This document shows, in pieces, positions 38,322 through 47,500 of a stretch of DNA of 64,000 nt. Made by a program: the position numbers and the translations under genes. Position 1 is the stretch's first letter; every line of letters begins with the position of its first letter. Below the pieces are notes generated by a model that was not told the origin of the DNA, ran no database searches, and worked only from the letters and a program-made list of their open reading frames with translations. Origin of the DNA: Nocardia brasiliensis (GTDB lineage: Bacteria > Actinomycetota > Actinomycetes > Mycobacteriales > Mycobacteriaceae); contig NZ_CP046171.1 in the NCBI RefSeq assembly GCF_011801125.1, positions 2,604,001 through 2,668,000 on the forward strand, in the 5' to 3' direction.

Positions 38322-39671
38322 GTGACCTTACGAGTCCTGGCGTACATTCCCAGCCCCCCGCAGGGCGTGTGGCACATCGGTCCCTTCCCGCTGCGGGCCT
38401 ACGCGCTGTGCATCATTCTCGGCATCATCGTCGCCATCTGGTGGGGCGAGCGCCGGTGGCGCGATCGTGGCGGACAGCCCGGCACGATCCTGGACGTCGC
38501 GATGTTCGCGGTGCCGTTCGGTCTGGTCGGTGGCAGGCTGTATCACGTCGCCACCGACTGGCAGAAGTATTTCGGCGCCGACGGCGACCCCATGGCCGCG
38601 CTGCAGATCTGGAACGGCGGCCTCGGCATCTGGGGCGCGGTGCTGCTCGGCGGCGTCGGCGCCTGGATCGGCTGCCGGGTGTATCGAATCCCGTTGCCCG
38701 CGTTGGGTGACGCGATCGCGCCGCCGATCCTGCTCGCCCAGGCCATCGGTCGCCTCGGCAACTACTTCAATCAGGAGTTGTACGGCCGCACCACCGAACT
38801 GCCGTGGGGCCTGGAGATCTACTTCCGCTACGACGACAACCTGAAGCCGGACGCGATGAACGGCGTCTCCAACGGCGTCGTCGACAAGGTCGTGCATCCG
38901 ACCTTCCTGTACGAACTGCTCTGGAACGTGCTGATCGTCGTGCTGCTCGTGCAGCTGGACAAGCGTTATCGGATCGGGCACGGCCGCCTCTTCGCGCTCT
39001 ACGTGGCCGGCTACAGCTTCGGACGCTTCTTCGTCGAGCTGATGCGCGACGACGAGGCGACCAAGATCGCGGGCATTCGGATCAACTCGTTCACCTCCGC
39101 GCTCGTATTCCTCGCGGCCATCGCCTATTTCGTGTTCGCGACCAAGGGCAGGGAGACGGCCGAGCAGCTGCAACCCGGGTCAGAGCCCCGGCCGTGGCCG
39201 TGGCAGCTCGGCGCGTTGCGGGCGGCGGGCGCGTCCGGCGCGGCAGCGGGTGCCGTTGCGCTGAGCAAGGATTCGGCAGACACGGAGGCGGCGGACGCCA
39301 CCGGGTCGGGCGAGAGCGAAGCCGCGGCGGAGTCCGGCGGTGCGGCGGACGGGTCGACCGACGATGCCGCGGCGAAGGCGGAGGACGCGGCCGACACGGA
39401 AGCCGCCGCGGCAGCGGGCACTTCAGATGCCACAGGTAAGGCGGCCGCCGGAGCTACGTCCGCCGGTGAAGCGGCCGCCGCTTCGGACTCGACCGGTAAC
39501 GCGGCCGACGGTGCCACCGGCAAAGCGGCCGATGCCGCGACAGCTGCCACCGGTAAAGCGGACGACGCCGCCTCGGATGCCGCCGAGGCGGACGGATCCG
39601 CCGACGCCGCTTCGGAATCCGGCGACAAGGCAGGCGCCCCGAAGGACGCCACCGACTCTGGCAAGTCCTGA
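38322..39671 (+). CDS. lgt: Prolipoprotein diacylglyceryl transferase with long Ala-rich tail
   Basis: 449 aa. Transfers diacylglycerol to the lipobox cysteine of prelipoproteins at the cytoplasmic membrane (several such proteins are encoded here). The seven-helix core (about residues 1-290) holds the signature QAIGRLGNYFNQELYGR and HPTFLYE. The last 150 residues are an acidic, Ala-rich low-complexity tail of repeated ATGKA, ADAA and SG-type units. Tails of this kind are known from mycobacterial Lgt but absent from E. coli Lgt; the role is unknown. Position downstream of trpA matches Rv1614. Confidence 0.95.
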   Translation: MTLRVLAYIPSPPQGVWHIGPFPLRAYALCIILGIIVAIWWGERRWRDRGGQPGTILDVAMFAVPFGLVGGRLYHVATDWQKYFGADGDPMAALQIWNGGLGIWGAVLLGGVGAWIGCRVYRIPLPALGDAIAPPILLAQAIGRLGNYFNQELYGRTTELPWGLEIYFRYDDNLKPDAMNGVSNGVVDKVVHPTFLYELLWNVLIVVLLVQLDKRYRIGHGRLFALYVAGYSFGRFFVELMRDDEATKIAGIRINSFTSALVFLAAIAYFVFATKGRETAEQLQPGSEPRPWPWQLGALRAAGASGAAAGAVALSKDSADTEAADATGSGESEAAAESGGAADGSTDDAAAKAEDAADTEAAAAAGTSDATGKAAAGATSAGEAAAASDSTGNAADGATGKAADAATAATGKADDAASDAAEADGSADAASESGDKAGAPKDATDSGKS

Positions 39672-39917
39672 ACCGCACGGTGCCGCCGCACACCGCGGCG
39701 GCACCGCCACCGGTTTGCTCCGAATTCTCCACGGCGGATAACGGAACCACCGCGCGCGCGATAATTCGGGAGAATGCCCCGAGCGGTGAGGGGGCGACAA
39801 ACTACGTCGGCCCGGCCAGAATGTCTCGTGATCGTCGCGAGCGGCTGCCCGCTCGGCGGATCGATCCAGGCCGGGGCCGATGAGGGAGCGTCCCGGACAA
39901 CCGAGGAGGACATCTCA

Positions 39918-40442
39918 GTGACCGACCCCTACCAGCAGAACCCAGGTGCAGGCGGCCCGCAGTACGGCCCGCCCGGTACGGGTCCGGACCTGAACAAGCC
40001 CCAGGAGACGGCGGGCCAGCCGCAATACGCCCAGCCCGCCGACCAGTTCGCGCAGCCGCAATTCGGGCAGCCCGCCGACCCGTACGCCCAGCCGCAGTAC
40101 GGTCAGCCCAGCCCGTACGGCCAGCAGCCGGGCGGCTACCCGCCGGTTGGCTACGGTCAGCCGCAGGGCTACAACCCGAACGATCCCGAGGCCCCTTACG
40201 GCCGTGATCAGTTCGGTGTGCCGTTCTCCGACAAGCAGAAGCTGATCGCGGGCTTACTCCAGATCTTCCTCGGCGCGTTCGGCGTCGGCCGCTTCTACAC
40301 CGGCTACACCGGCATCGCCATCGCGCAGATCGCGGTCACGTGGCTGACCTGTGGTATCGGCGGCATCTGGCCGCTCGTCGACGGCATTCTGATGCTGGTT
40401 GGCAAGGTGCCCGACAGTGACGGTCGCCCGCTGCGCGAGTGA
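39918..40442 (+). CDS. TM2 domain-containing membrane protein
   Basis: 174 aa from GTG 39918, with a GAGGAGG site 8 bases upstream. The first 100 residues are Gln/Pro/Tyr-rich with repeated (P)QYGQP and AQPAD units. Then the TM2 domain: KQKLIAGLLQIFLGAFGVGRFYTGY, written as two helices around the DxF-type GRFYTGY turn, and a second helix pair ending VDGILMLVGKV. TM2 proteins are common in actinobacteria and their role is unclear. The repetitive tail probably faces the cytoplasm. Confidence 0.85.
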   Translation: MTDPYQQNPGAGGPQYGPPGTGPDLNKPQETAGQPQYAQPADQFAQPQFGQPADPYAQPQYGQPSPYGQQPGGYPPVGYGQPQGYNPNDPEAPYGRDQFGVPFSDKQKLIAGLLQIFLGAFGVGRFYTGYTGIAIAQIAVTWLTCGIGGIWPLVDGILMLVGKVPDSDGRPLRE

Positions 40443-40460
40443 GTGCACGGACAGCGCAAG

Positions 40461-40486
40461 GGGCGGGTACCTCCGGGTGCCCGCCC
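40461..40486 (+). terminator. Hairpin terminator after the TM2 gene
   Basis: GGGCGGGTACC (40461-40471) pairs with GGTGCCCGCCC (40476-40486) with one wobble and loop TCCG, 18 bases after the stop, followed by TTCG. Confidence 0.7.
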
Positions 40487-40635
40487 TTCGCGGGTAACTG
40501 GTCGGATGATTCCGCGAGTACAACCGTTGGACTCACCATGATCGATATAGGGTTCTTCGCAGAAATACCGGCGTAGCCTTGGCCGGATTTGCGTGTTGTG
40601 TGTGGAGCGCTCCATACACCGAAGAGAGGGAACCC

Positions 40636-41391
40636 GTGCGTCGCAAGCTGTTCGCCGCCGCCATGCTCGCCATCGTCGCCGCCACCGGGCTCACTGCCTG
40701 CGGTAGCAGCAGCGATCCGAACGTGTTGAAGGTCGGCACCGAAGGCACGTACTCGCCGTTCAGCTTCCAGGGGGCCGACGGCAAGATCACCGGATACGAC
40801 ATCGAGGTGATCCAGGCCGTCGGCGACAAGCTCGGCAAGAAGGTCGAATTCGTGCAGACGCCGTGGGACGCGATCTTCGCAGGCCTCGAGTCCAAGCGTT
40901 TCGACCTCGTCGCCAACCAGGTGACGATCAACGACGAGCGTAAGAACAAGTACGCGCTGTCGAGCCCGTACACCACCTCCGACGGCGTGATCGTCACCCG
41001 CTCGGACAACAACGGCATCACCACACTGGCCGACCTGAAGGACAAGACCTGCGCGCAGTCGGCGACCAGCAACTGGGGCAAGGTCGCGGCGGGCGCGGGC
41101 GCGAAGGTCGAAGCGGTGGAAGGCTTCGTGCAGGCCATCCAGCTGCTGAAGAACGGCCGGGTCGACGCCACCGTCAACGACACCCTCGCCGTCGCCGAAT
41201 ACACCAAGAAGACCGGTGACACCGGCGTGAAGATCGCGGGCAAGACCGGCGAGACCAGCCAGCAGGCCTTCGCCGCCCGCAAGGACGACGCGCTGATCAA
41301 CGATGTCGACAAGGCGCTCACCGAGCTGCGGGCCGACGGCACGCTGGCCAAGATCTCGGACAAGTACTTCGGCACCGACGTCAGCAAGTAG
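40636..41391 (+). CDS. Polar amino-acid ABC transporter substrate-binding lipoprotein
   Basis: 251 aa from GTG 40636, with GAGAGGGAA upstream. Signal peptide with lipobox LTAC (Cys at about residue 22). The bacterial periplasmic binding fold type II has VGTEGTYSPFSFQG, ITGYDIEVIQAVG, WDAIFAGLESKRFDLVAN and YALSSPYTTSDGVI, typical of amino-acid (cystine or glutamine group) receptors. Followed after 12 bases by the permease gene. No ATPase gene belongs to this pair. Confidence 0.9.
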   Translation: MRRKLFAAAMLAIVAATGLTACGSSSDPNVLKVGTEGTYSPFSFQGADGKITGYDIEVIQAVGDKLGKKVEFVQTPWDAIFAGLESKRFDLVANQVTINDERKNKYALSSPYTTSDGVIVTRSDNNGITTLADLKDKTCAQSATSNWGKVAAGAGAKVEAVEGFVQAIQLLKNGRVDATVNDTLAVAEYTKKTGDTGVKIAGKTGETSQQAFAARKDDALINDVDKALTELRADGTLAKISDKYFGTDVSK

Positions 41392-41403
41392 CCGACGCCG
41401 TTC

Positions 41404-42072
41404 ATGGATGCCGCCACTCGGGAACTGATCTGGCACAACCTGTGGCCGATGCTGCAGGCCACGGTCAACAAGACGATTCCACTCACCGCGATCAGCTTCG
41501 TCATCGGTTTGGTGATCGCGCTGTTCGTGGCGCTGGCCCGGATGTCACCGGTGTGGCCGCTGTCCGCGGTCGCCCGGTTCTACATCTCGATCATCCGGGG
41601 CACGCCGCTGCTGGTGCAGCTGTTCATCGTGTTCTACGCGCTGCCGCAGTTCAACATCGTGATCGATCCGTTCCCGGCGGCGGTGATCGCGTTCAGCCTC
41701 AATGTCGGTGGCTACGCGGCCGAGATCGTCCGCGCGGCCATCCTCAGCGTGGCGAAGGGGCAGTGGGAGGCCTCGCAGGCGCTCGGCCTGCGCTACCCGC
41801 AGATGATGCGGTTGGTCATCTTGCCGCAGGCCTCGCGGATCGCGGTGCCGCCGCTGTCGAACACGTTGATCTCGTTGGTCAAGGACACCTCGCTGGCCTC
41901 GACCATCCTGGTCACCGAGCTGTTGCGGGTCGCGCAGCTGGCGGCGGCCCCGACCTTCGACTTCTTCGCCCTCTACGGCGTCGCGGCGGTCTACTACTGG
42001 GTCATCTGCCTGATCCTCGGCTTCGGCCAGACCAGACTGGAGACCCGGCTGGCCCGCCACGTCGCCACCTGA
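41404..42072 (+). CDS. Polar amino-acid ABC transporter permease
   Basis: 222 aa with five or so membrane helices. Typical HisM/GlnP-family features: an N-terminal WPMLQATVNKTIPLT, YISIIRGTPLLVQLFIVFY and the EAA loop EASQALGLRYPQMMRLVILPQA that docks the ATPase. It would act as a homodimer. An ATP-binding subunit gene normally follows, but here 287 nt of non-coding DNA leads straight to pyk, so the ATPase must be shared or encoded elsewhere. Confidence 0.92.
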   Translation: MDAATRELIWHNLWPMLQATVNKTIPLTAISFVIGLVIALFVALARMSPVWPLSAVARFYISIIRGTPLLVQLFIVFYALPQFNIVIDPFPAAVIAFSLNVGGYAAEIVRAAILSVAKGQWEASQALGLRYPQMMRLVILPQASRIAVPPLSNTLISLVKDTSLASTILVTELLRVAQLAAAPTFDFFALYGVAAVYYWVICLILGFGQTRLETRLARHVAT

Positions 42073-42090
42073 GCCCGCTGCTTCCGGCCC

Positions 42091-42122
42091 GCCGGACCGC
42101 GCGCCCGCCGCGTCGGTCCGGC
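42091..42122 (+). terminator. Hairpin after the permease gene
   Basis: GCCGGACC (42091-42098) and GGTCCGGC (42115-42122) form a perfect 8-bp stem around a 16-base GC-rich loop, 19 bases after the permease stop codon. Probable terminator. Confidence 0.5.
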
Positions 42123-42347
42123 CGGGATCGGCAGGAGTCGGGACGGTCCGCGGACACCGCGATTTCCCCCGATTCGGGGCCGCGAATTTCTACCAGCGAG
42201 TAACATTTTTCGGGCGCGTTTCAAATATGTACCGCTGGCCTGCGACGTTGCGCCATTCGTAACAGTTGTAGGTTTCACCAAGTCGCGATCGTTTTTTTCA
42301 CCCAGCTTTCACCTGGGGCACAGCAGGCTATGGCTACCCGGCCGGAC

Positions 42348-42353
42348 TAGGCT
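42348..42353 (+). promoter_or_regulatory. Leaderless -10 box for pyk
   Basis: TAGGCT followed by 6 bases and GTG 42360 (an ATG follows directly at 42363). The region before it (42180-42340) is unusually AT-rich for this genome, including a T8 run near 42291, as expected of an active promoter. Confidence 0.65.
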
Positions 42354-42359
42354 CTACCC

Positions 42360-43778
42360 GTGATGCGACGGACGAAGATTGTGTGCACGCTCGGCCCGGC
42401 TACTGCCACCGAGGAACGTATCCGCGAACTCGTCGAGAGCGGCATGGACGTGGCTCGGCTGAATTTCAGTCACGGCGAACACGCGGATCACGCCGAAAAC
42501 TACAAGAAGGTGCGGCAGGCTTCCGATCACCTCGGCAGAGCGGTCGGCATTCTCGCCGACCTGCAGGGGCCGAAGATCCGCCTCGGCCGTTTCATAGAGG
42601 GCAAGACCGTCTGGGCGACGGGCGAAGAGGTCAGGATCACCGTCGACGACATCGACGGCACGCACGACCGGGTCTCCACCACCTACAAGGAACTCGCGAA
42701 GGACGCCAAGCCCGGTGACCGCCTGCTCGTCGACGACGGCAAGGTCGGACTCACCGTCATCGAGGTCGTCGGCAACGACGTGGTCTGCCGGGTGACCGAG
42801 GGCGGTCCGGTCTCGAACAACAAGGGCGTCTCGCTGCCCGGCATGGACGTCTCGGTGCCCGCGCTGTCCGAAAAGGACATCGAGGACCTGGAATTCGCGC
42901 TGAAGCTCGGCGTGGACTTCATCGCGCTCTCGTTCGTGCGGTCCCCGTCCGACGTCGAGCTGGTGCACGACGTGATGGACCGGGTCGGGCGCCGGGTGCC
43001 GGTGATCGGCAAGCTGGAGAAGCCCGAGGCCATCGACAACCTGGAAGCGATCGTGCTCGCGTTCGACGCGGTCATGGTCGCCCGCGGTGACCTGGGCGTC
43101 GAGCTCCCGCTGGAGCAAGTGCCGATCGTGCAGAAGCGGGCCATCCAGATGGCGCGCGAGAACGCGAAGCCGGTGATCGTGGCGACCCAGATGCTGGAGT
43201 CGATGATCGAGAACTCGCGCCCCACCCGGGCCGAGGCCTCCGACGTGGCCAACGCGGTGCTCGACGGCGCCGACGCGGTGATGCTCTCCGGCGAGACCTC
43301 GGTCGGCGCCTACCCGATCGAGACGGTGCGCACCATGGCGCGCATCGTGCACGCGGTGGAGACCGAGTCGACCAGGGTGCCCCCGCTGACCCACGTGCCG
43401 CGCACCAAGCGCGGTGTCATCTCCTACGCCGCCCGCGACATCGGCGAACGGCTCAACGCCAAGGCGCTGGTGGCGTTCACCCAGTCCGGCGACACCGTGC
43501 GCCGCCTGGCCCGGCTGCACACCCCACTGCCGCTGCTGGCGTTCACGCCGCTGCCGGAGGTGCGCAGCCAGCTCGCGCTGACCTGGGGCACGGAGACCTT
43601 CATCGTGCCGACCGTGGACAGCACCGACGCGATGATCCACCAGGTCGATGTAGCACTTCTCTCTATGGAGCGATACCAAAAAGGTGATCTGGTGGTAATC
43701 GTCGCGGGCTCCCCGCCCGGTACTGTCGGTTCCACTAATCTGATCCACGTACATCGCATCGGCGAGGAGGATCACTAG
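42360..43778 (+). CDS. pyk: Pyruvate kinase
   Basis: 472 aa. Last step of glycolysis, making ATP and pyruvate from phosphoenolpyruvate. Motifs: RRTKIVCTLGPAT, RLNFSHG, LADLQGPKIR, VIGKLEKPEAIDNLEAI (catalytic Lys region), MVARGDLGVELP, and SGETSVGAYPIETV; the C-terminal effector domain is present. It starts at the leaderless GTG 42360 or at ATG 42363. tesB follows after 3 bases, as in M. tuberculosis Rv1617-Rv1618. Confidence 0.95.
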   Translation: MMRRTKIVCTLGPATATEERIRELVESGMDVARLNFSHGEHADHAENYKKVRQASDHLGRAVGILADLQGPKIRLGRFIEGKTVWATGEEVRITVDDIDGTHDRVSTTYKELAKDAKPGDRLLVDDGKVGLTVIEVVGNDVVCRVTEGGPVSNNKGVSLPGMDVSVPALSEKDIEDLEFALKLGVDFIALSFVRSPSDVELVHDVMDRVGRRVPVIGKLEKPEAIDNLEAIVLAFDAVMVARGDLGVELPLEQVPIVQKRAIQMARENAKPVIVATQMLESMIENSRPTRAEASDVANAVLDGADAVMLSGETSVGAYPIETVRTMARIVHAVETESTRVPPLTHVPRTKRGVISYAARDIGERLNAKALVAFTQSGDTVRRLARLHTPLPLLAFTPLPEVRSQLALTWGTETFIVPTVDSTDAMIHQVDVALLSMERYQKGDLVVIVAGSPPGTVGSTNLIHVHRIGEEDH

Positions 43779-43781
43779 TCT

Positions 43782-44702
43782 ATGAGCGGGTCTCTTGGTG
43801 GAACGGTGGTCGACACGTCGGCCGCCGGACGGTCTGATCTCGACGTTTTGCTCGGTCTGCTCGATCTGGAGCAGATGGACGAGGACGTGTTCGTCGGTCA
43901 GCACCCGGAGAAGGTGTGGAGCCGCACGTTCGGTGGCCAGCTGGTCGCGCAGGCGATCATCGCGGCGGGCCGCACGGTCGGCGACCGGCCCGTGCACGCG
44001 GTCAACGCGCACTTCGTGCGTGGCGGCGACACGAAGAAGCCGATCGAGTACCGAGTGGACCGGCACCGCGACGGCCGCGCGTTCGCCAACCGCACCGTCA
44101 CCGCCTACCAGGACGACCAAGAGCTGTTCGTGATGCTCGCGGCGTTCCAGGATTGGAACAAGGGTCTCGAGCACGGGCATCCGCTGCCCGAGGTGCCCGA
44201 CCCGGAGACCCTGCCCCGGGTCGAGGAGAGCTTCGAAGGCTTGGAAGACAAGCTGGAGATGTTCATCAAGGCGCCGCACCCGATCGATATGCGCTACACC
44301 AACGACCCGGCCTGGATTCTGAAGGGCACGGGGGAGCGGCTCAACCACAACCGCGTATGGATGCGCACCGACGGACGGCTGCCCGACGACCCGCTGTTGC
44401 ATGTGGCGGCGCTGGGCTATTCCTCGGACACCACGGTGCTGGATTCGATCATCACCACCCACGGCCTGTCCTGGGGACTGGACCGGATCGTCGCGGCGAC
44501 GGTGAATCATTCGATCTGGTTCCACCGGCCGTTCCGCTTCGATGAATGGGCGCTGTACGCCACCGAATCCCCGGTCGCCTCGGGGTCGCGCGGGCTGGCC
44601 ACCGGCCGGTTCTTCTCGCGCAGCGGCGAGTTGCTCGCCACCACCGTGCAGGAGGGCCTGATCCGGCACTTCCCGGCGCGGTCCACCCGCGCCGCGGGCT
44701 GA
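43782..44702 (+). CDS. tesB: Acyl-CoA thioesterase II
   Basis: 306 aa, a double hot-dog protein hydrolysing medium to long acyl-CoA esters. N-terminal hot dog has RTFGGQLVAQAIIAAGRTV and VNAHFVRGGDTKKPIEYRV; the C-terminal one has HGLSWGLDR and a SIWFHRPFRFDEWALY stretch holding the catalytic Asp/Gln/Thr network region. ATG 43782 follows GAGGAG (inside the end of pyk) and is co-transcribed with pyk. Confidence 0.93.
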   Translation: MSGSLGGTVVDTSAAGRSDLDVLLGLLDLEQMDEDVFVGQHPEKVWSRTFGGQLVAQAIIAAGRTVGDRPVHAVNAHFVRGGDTKKPIEYRVDRHRDGRAFANRTVTAYQDDQELFVMLAAFQDWNKGLEHGHPLPEVPDPETLPRVEESFEGLEDKLEMFIKAPHPIDMRYTNDPAWILKGTGERLNHNRVWMRTDGRLPDDPLLHVAALGYSSDTTVLDSIITTHGLSWGLDRIVAATVNHSIWFHRPFRFDEWALYATESPVASGSRGLATGRFFSRSGELLATTVQEGLIRHFPARSTRAAG

Positions 44703-44765
44703 ACCTTCCGCTGTCCCGGCGACTCAGGTCGCCGGGCAGGCGGACGGGGAGTCGTTGGGCGGCAG

Positions 44766-45173
44766 TCAGATTCGTTCGCGCTCGGTGTCGAGATCGACGT
44801 CGGCGCGGGCCATGGCACGGATCGAGAACGGGATATCGGCACCGGCTACGCCGGAAATCCCTTGGCATAAGTGCAGTTCCAGCTGGGCCATATCGGCGTC
44901 GGTGAGTTCGGTGTCGGCGCCGACCAGGCTCAGTGCGATCTCGTAGGTGCCGCGTTCGGCCGGGTCGGCCTCGGGATGCGCCGCGCGCCATCGGGTTTCG
45001 AGTTCGGCGTGCGCCGGGTCGTCGGCGTCCACCGGCAGGGTGAAGCGCCAGGCGAATACGTCGCGGTCCTGCAGATGATCGTCGACCACCTCGCGCACGG
45101 TCTGGACGACGCGCTCGAGGGTTTCCGATGTCACATACACATTCAGAGAAAGATCCGAAATGCGATTCGGCAT
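44766..45173 (-). CDS. Hypothetical protein (135 aa)
   Basis: Acidic soluble protein starting MPNRISDLSLNVYVTSETLE, with an RVVQTVREVVDDHLQDRDVF helix, and ending in alternating Asp/Arg residues (ARADVDLDTERERI). The alternating strand-helix pattern suggests a small alpha/beta domain, but I recognise no family. ATG 45173 has an AGGA site 6 bases upstream; 84 bases of extra frame to 45257 are not needed. It converges on tesB and precedes the phosphatase gene's terminator region. Confidence 0.6.
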   Translation of the reverse strand: MPNRISDLSLNVYVTSETLERVVQTVREVVDDHLQDRDVFAWRFTLPVDADDPAHAELETRWRAAHPEADPAERGTYEIALSLVGADTELTDADMAQLELHLCQGISGVAGADIPFSIRAMARADVDLDTERERI

Positions 45174-45309
45174 GTCTGATCCTGTCGTGTGTCGAACCAG
45201 CAACGGCGGAAGTTGTTGTCCGCGGGAGTGTAATCCCTCGCACCCGGAAATGGACATAGCAGCCCGGCATTGCTGTGTCGAACTGCGTTTATAGCCGAGG
45301 CGTACGCGG

Positions 45310-45927
45310 TTATCGGCGGTGTGCGGCGCGGAAAGAACCCAGCGGCGCGGATTCGCCGCCCGGCTCGATGATCAGGCCCGGCTCCGGGTCGCCGGCCCGG
45401 CGAGTGCCTTCGTGCGGTGCCAGCGCCAGCAGTAGCGGCACCAGCGCCTCGGCGATCCGGTCGCCCACCGCGCAGTAGGCCTGTTCGGACAGGCCGATCG
45501 GGTCGGTGATGTTCTCCCGGCCGACCAGTGCGAGATCGTCGCGCGCGTGGTGCAGTTCGGCGATCGAGCGCGCGCCGGTCACGTGCGCGATGCGGTGCGC
45601 CTCCAGCAGTGTGAAGGTGCGCGCCGCCACGCCGAACCCCATCTCGCTCACCTGGTCCCGGATCCGCTCGGTCATGGTGAGCACCAGATCGGCGTTGTCC
45701 ACCAGCTCCGGCTTCAGCCGGCGCGCCTTGAACTCGCTCGCGTCCGCGCCGAGGCCCTCGATCGCCCGCGCGGCCAACGGCTCGACCGGAAAGCCCACCA
45801 GCGCACGGGTTCCCGCGCTCGCCGCGGTCAAATTCGGCAGCCCGTATTCGACCGCGAGAGCGCGGGTGACGCGCTCGGCAATCACCGAACGGCACACATT
45901 GCCGTTGCAGACGAACAGGACGTGCAT
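45310..45927 (-). CDS. Low-molecular-weight protein-tyrosine phosphatase
   Basis: 205 aa. The catalytic P-loop CNGNVCRS (C-x5-R) begins at Cys7 and the general acid Asp is in ENITDPIG. The usual size is about 150-165 aa; here about 40 extra C-terminal residues form a Gly/Pro/Arg-rich tail. Members dephosphorylate tyrosine-phosphorylated proteins, often kinases of polysaccharide export, or host targets in mycobacteria (PtpA). The substrate is unknown here. ATG 45927 has no strong ribosome site visible. Confidence 0.87.
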   Translation of the reverse strand: MHVLFVCNGNVCRSVIAERVTRALAVEYGLPNLTAASAGTRALVGFPVEPLAARAIEGLGADASEFKARRLKPELVDNADLVLTMTERIRDQVSEMGFGVAARTFTLLEAHRIAHVTGARSIAELHHARDDLALVGRENITDPIGLSEQAYCAVGDRIAEALVPLLLALAPHEGTRRAGDPEPGLIIEPGGESAPLGSFRAAHRR

Positions 45928-46166
45928 GGGGATACGGTAAACGCTCGATATCGCCGTCGACGTTCGAAAACCGCCGAATTCGGGTACCTGGACGAGTGTT
46001 CATCTGCAGGTCGAGTGCCGTACACGGGCCGTCGTGGACAAAGTCGCGCGCCGTGCTGTGGATCGCATTCATCCGATGATCTCGGGCACTGCGTGGTCCG
46101 CACTTACCGCCCCTGTCGTTCCTCGAAAACAGGCGGTTGTGATTGCCTCGTGATCGGAGCGGACGA

Positions 46167-46679
46167 TTACTCGAATTCGGTGCCGTAGAACGTCTTCTCG
46201 TCCACCACCGGCGCCAGCGAGTCCGGCTGGTCGTAGACCCGGCCGCGGGTACTGAACATCCGCCCGCGCGAATCGATCACCGGGGCGAACCGCGCCATCC
46301 CGGTCGGCCGGGCCATGTCGTCGTACATCGCGTCGATGCCGCCGCGCAGGAAGTACGCCTCGTGCCAGAAGCCCGTGCCGCCGGAGTCTCGCAGGAACCG
46401 GTGCCACCACTCGCGGTGCGGCTCGGAGCGGGTCCAGCGCTCCAGGCTCTCCAGGTCGCGCCAGTACTGGCGGGCGCCCCAGTGCGGCGGGAACAGCGAC
46501 CAGATCACGTCCTCGTGCGAGAGCAATCCGTCCGGCCGATCCCGATGGGAGCGATACAGTTTCGGGCCCAGCCCGAGCAGGCGCAGCAGGCCGCGCGGTT
46601 TGTGTACCCGGATCCCCAGGTAGATGACCACCAGGTCCGGATAATCGTGCAGATCGACCGTTGTCCTGTGCACCCGCAT
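46167..46679 (-). CDS. DUF4188 family protein
   Basis: 170 aa. ATG 46679 has GGAGG 5 bases upstream, better than the GTG four codons before. The pattern LVVIYLGIRVHKPRGLLRLL, a QYWRDLESLERWTRSEPHRE block and GGTGFWHEAYFLRGG, then YDDMARPTGMARF, fits DUF4188, a ferredoxin-like family related to haem-containing aldoxime dehydratases and monooxygenase-like domains. The histidine in FWHEAY may be functional. No enzyme partner adjacent; function not known. Confidence 0.7.
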   Translation of the reverse strand: MRVHRTTVDLHDYPDLVVIYLGIRVHKPRGLLRLLGLGPKLYRSHRDRPDGLLSHEDVIWSLFPPHWGARQYWRDLESLERWTRSEPHREWWHRFLRDSGGTGFWHEAYFLRGGIDAMYDDMARPTGMARFAPVIDSRGRMFSTRGRVYDQPDSLAPVVDEKTFYGTEFE

Positions 46680-46843
46680 CGCCACCTCCACTGACTCGGG
46701 CCCTGCCGCTGCCCTCTGCGGTGAATACGAGACGCGGGGCCGATCAGTTCAGATGAGCCGGTGGACGACCGGGTCCGCGCGACGCGGGCGTGGCGCGTCG
46801 GTGGTTCCGCGATTCTGTCGGTGCGCGGCGCTAATCTGCGGAG

Positions 46844-47500
46844 ATGGCCACACCCGACGCGGCGCTGCGCCGCCTGCTGCGCGATACCGGAAAGCTCTTG
46901 CAGCCCTATGGGTTCGAGGGCGCCGAGCCCAGCTGGACCCGGGTCGAGGATGGCGGTGTCGCGGTGGTCGGCCGGACCAGGGCGATTCGCTCCTGGACCG
47001 ACGGTCAGCAGGTGCTGCGCTTCGGGCTGTGCCTGCGCGCCACCCCGACCGCGTGGTGGGAGTTCGGTAATTGGCGTGCCGCGCAACTGGGCCGCGCGCC
47101 CAGTCCGATCGAGGCCGCCACCGGCCCCGATCTGCTCGCCGACGGCCTGCCGGAGGCCACGACCCAGCTGTGGTCCCTGCGCACGGAACCGGACCAGCCA
47201 GGCCAGGTCCAGAGTGGCGATGTCGAGCTCATCCGCGCCGAGCTACCCCGCCGCGTGCACGCCTACGCGCGCCGCGCCCGCCAACTGCTCGAGCCGGACC
47301 GCTACCTCGACGAACTGCTGGCACAGCCGGACCGGAACCGCGCCACCTGGGAGGCGATCTGTGTCCTGCTCGCCGAGCGTGGTCCCACTCCCGACCTCGA
47401 CGATGCCCTCGCTCAACTACGCGCCCTCGCCACCCCGGACCACCCCACCCAAGCCGACGAGATCACCGCCTACGCCCAAGCCAGGGCCGCCGTGGGCTGA
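46844..47500 (+). CDS. DUF4304-like hypothetical protein
   Basis: 218 aa. The N-terminal part (LLQPYGFEGAEPSWTRVEDG, a QVLRFGLCLRATPTAWWEF segment) resembles DUF4304 proteins, small soluble proteins of unknown role. The C-terminal half is helical (VHAYARRARQLLEP). ATG 46844 is preceded by TAATCT with 6 bases between, so it is probably leaderless. It precedes crcB by 216 nt. Confidence 0.6.
   Translation: MATPDAALRRLLRDTGKLLQPYGFEGAEPSWTRVEDGGVAVVGRTRAIRSWTDGQQVLRFGLCLRATPTAWWEFGNWRAAQLGRAPSPIEAATGPDLLADGLPEATTQLWSLRTEPDQPGQVQSGDVELIRAELPRRVHAYARRARQLLEPDRYLDELLAQPDRNRATWEAICVLLAERGPTPDLDDALAQLRALATPDHPTQADEITAYAQARAAVG

Noticed and set aside
45928..46166. Small gene between the phosphatase and DUF4188 genes
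   Set aside because: Open frames exist but no start with a ribosome site or -10 box at 6-7 bases, and no family-like sequence.
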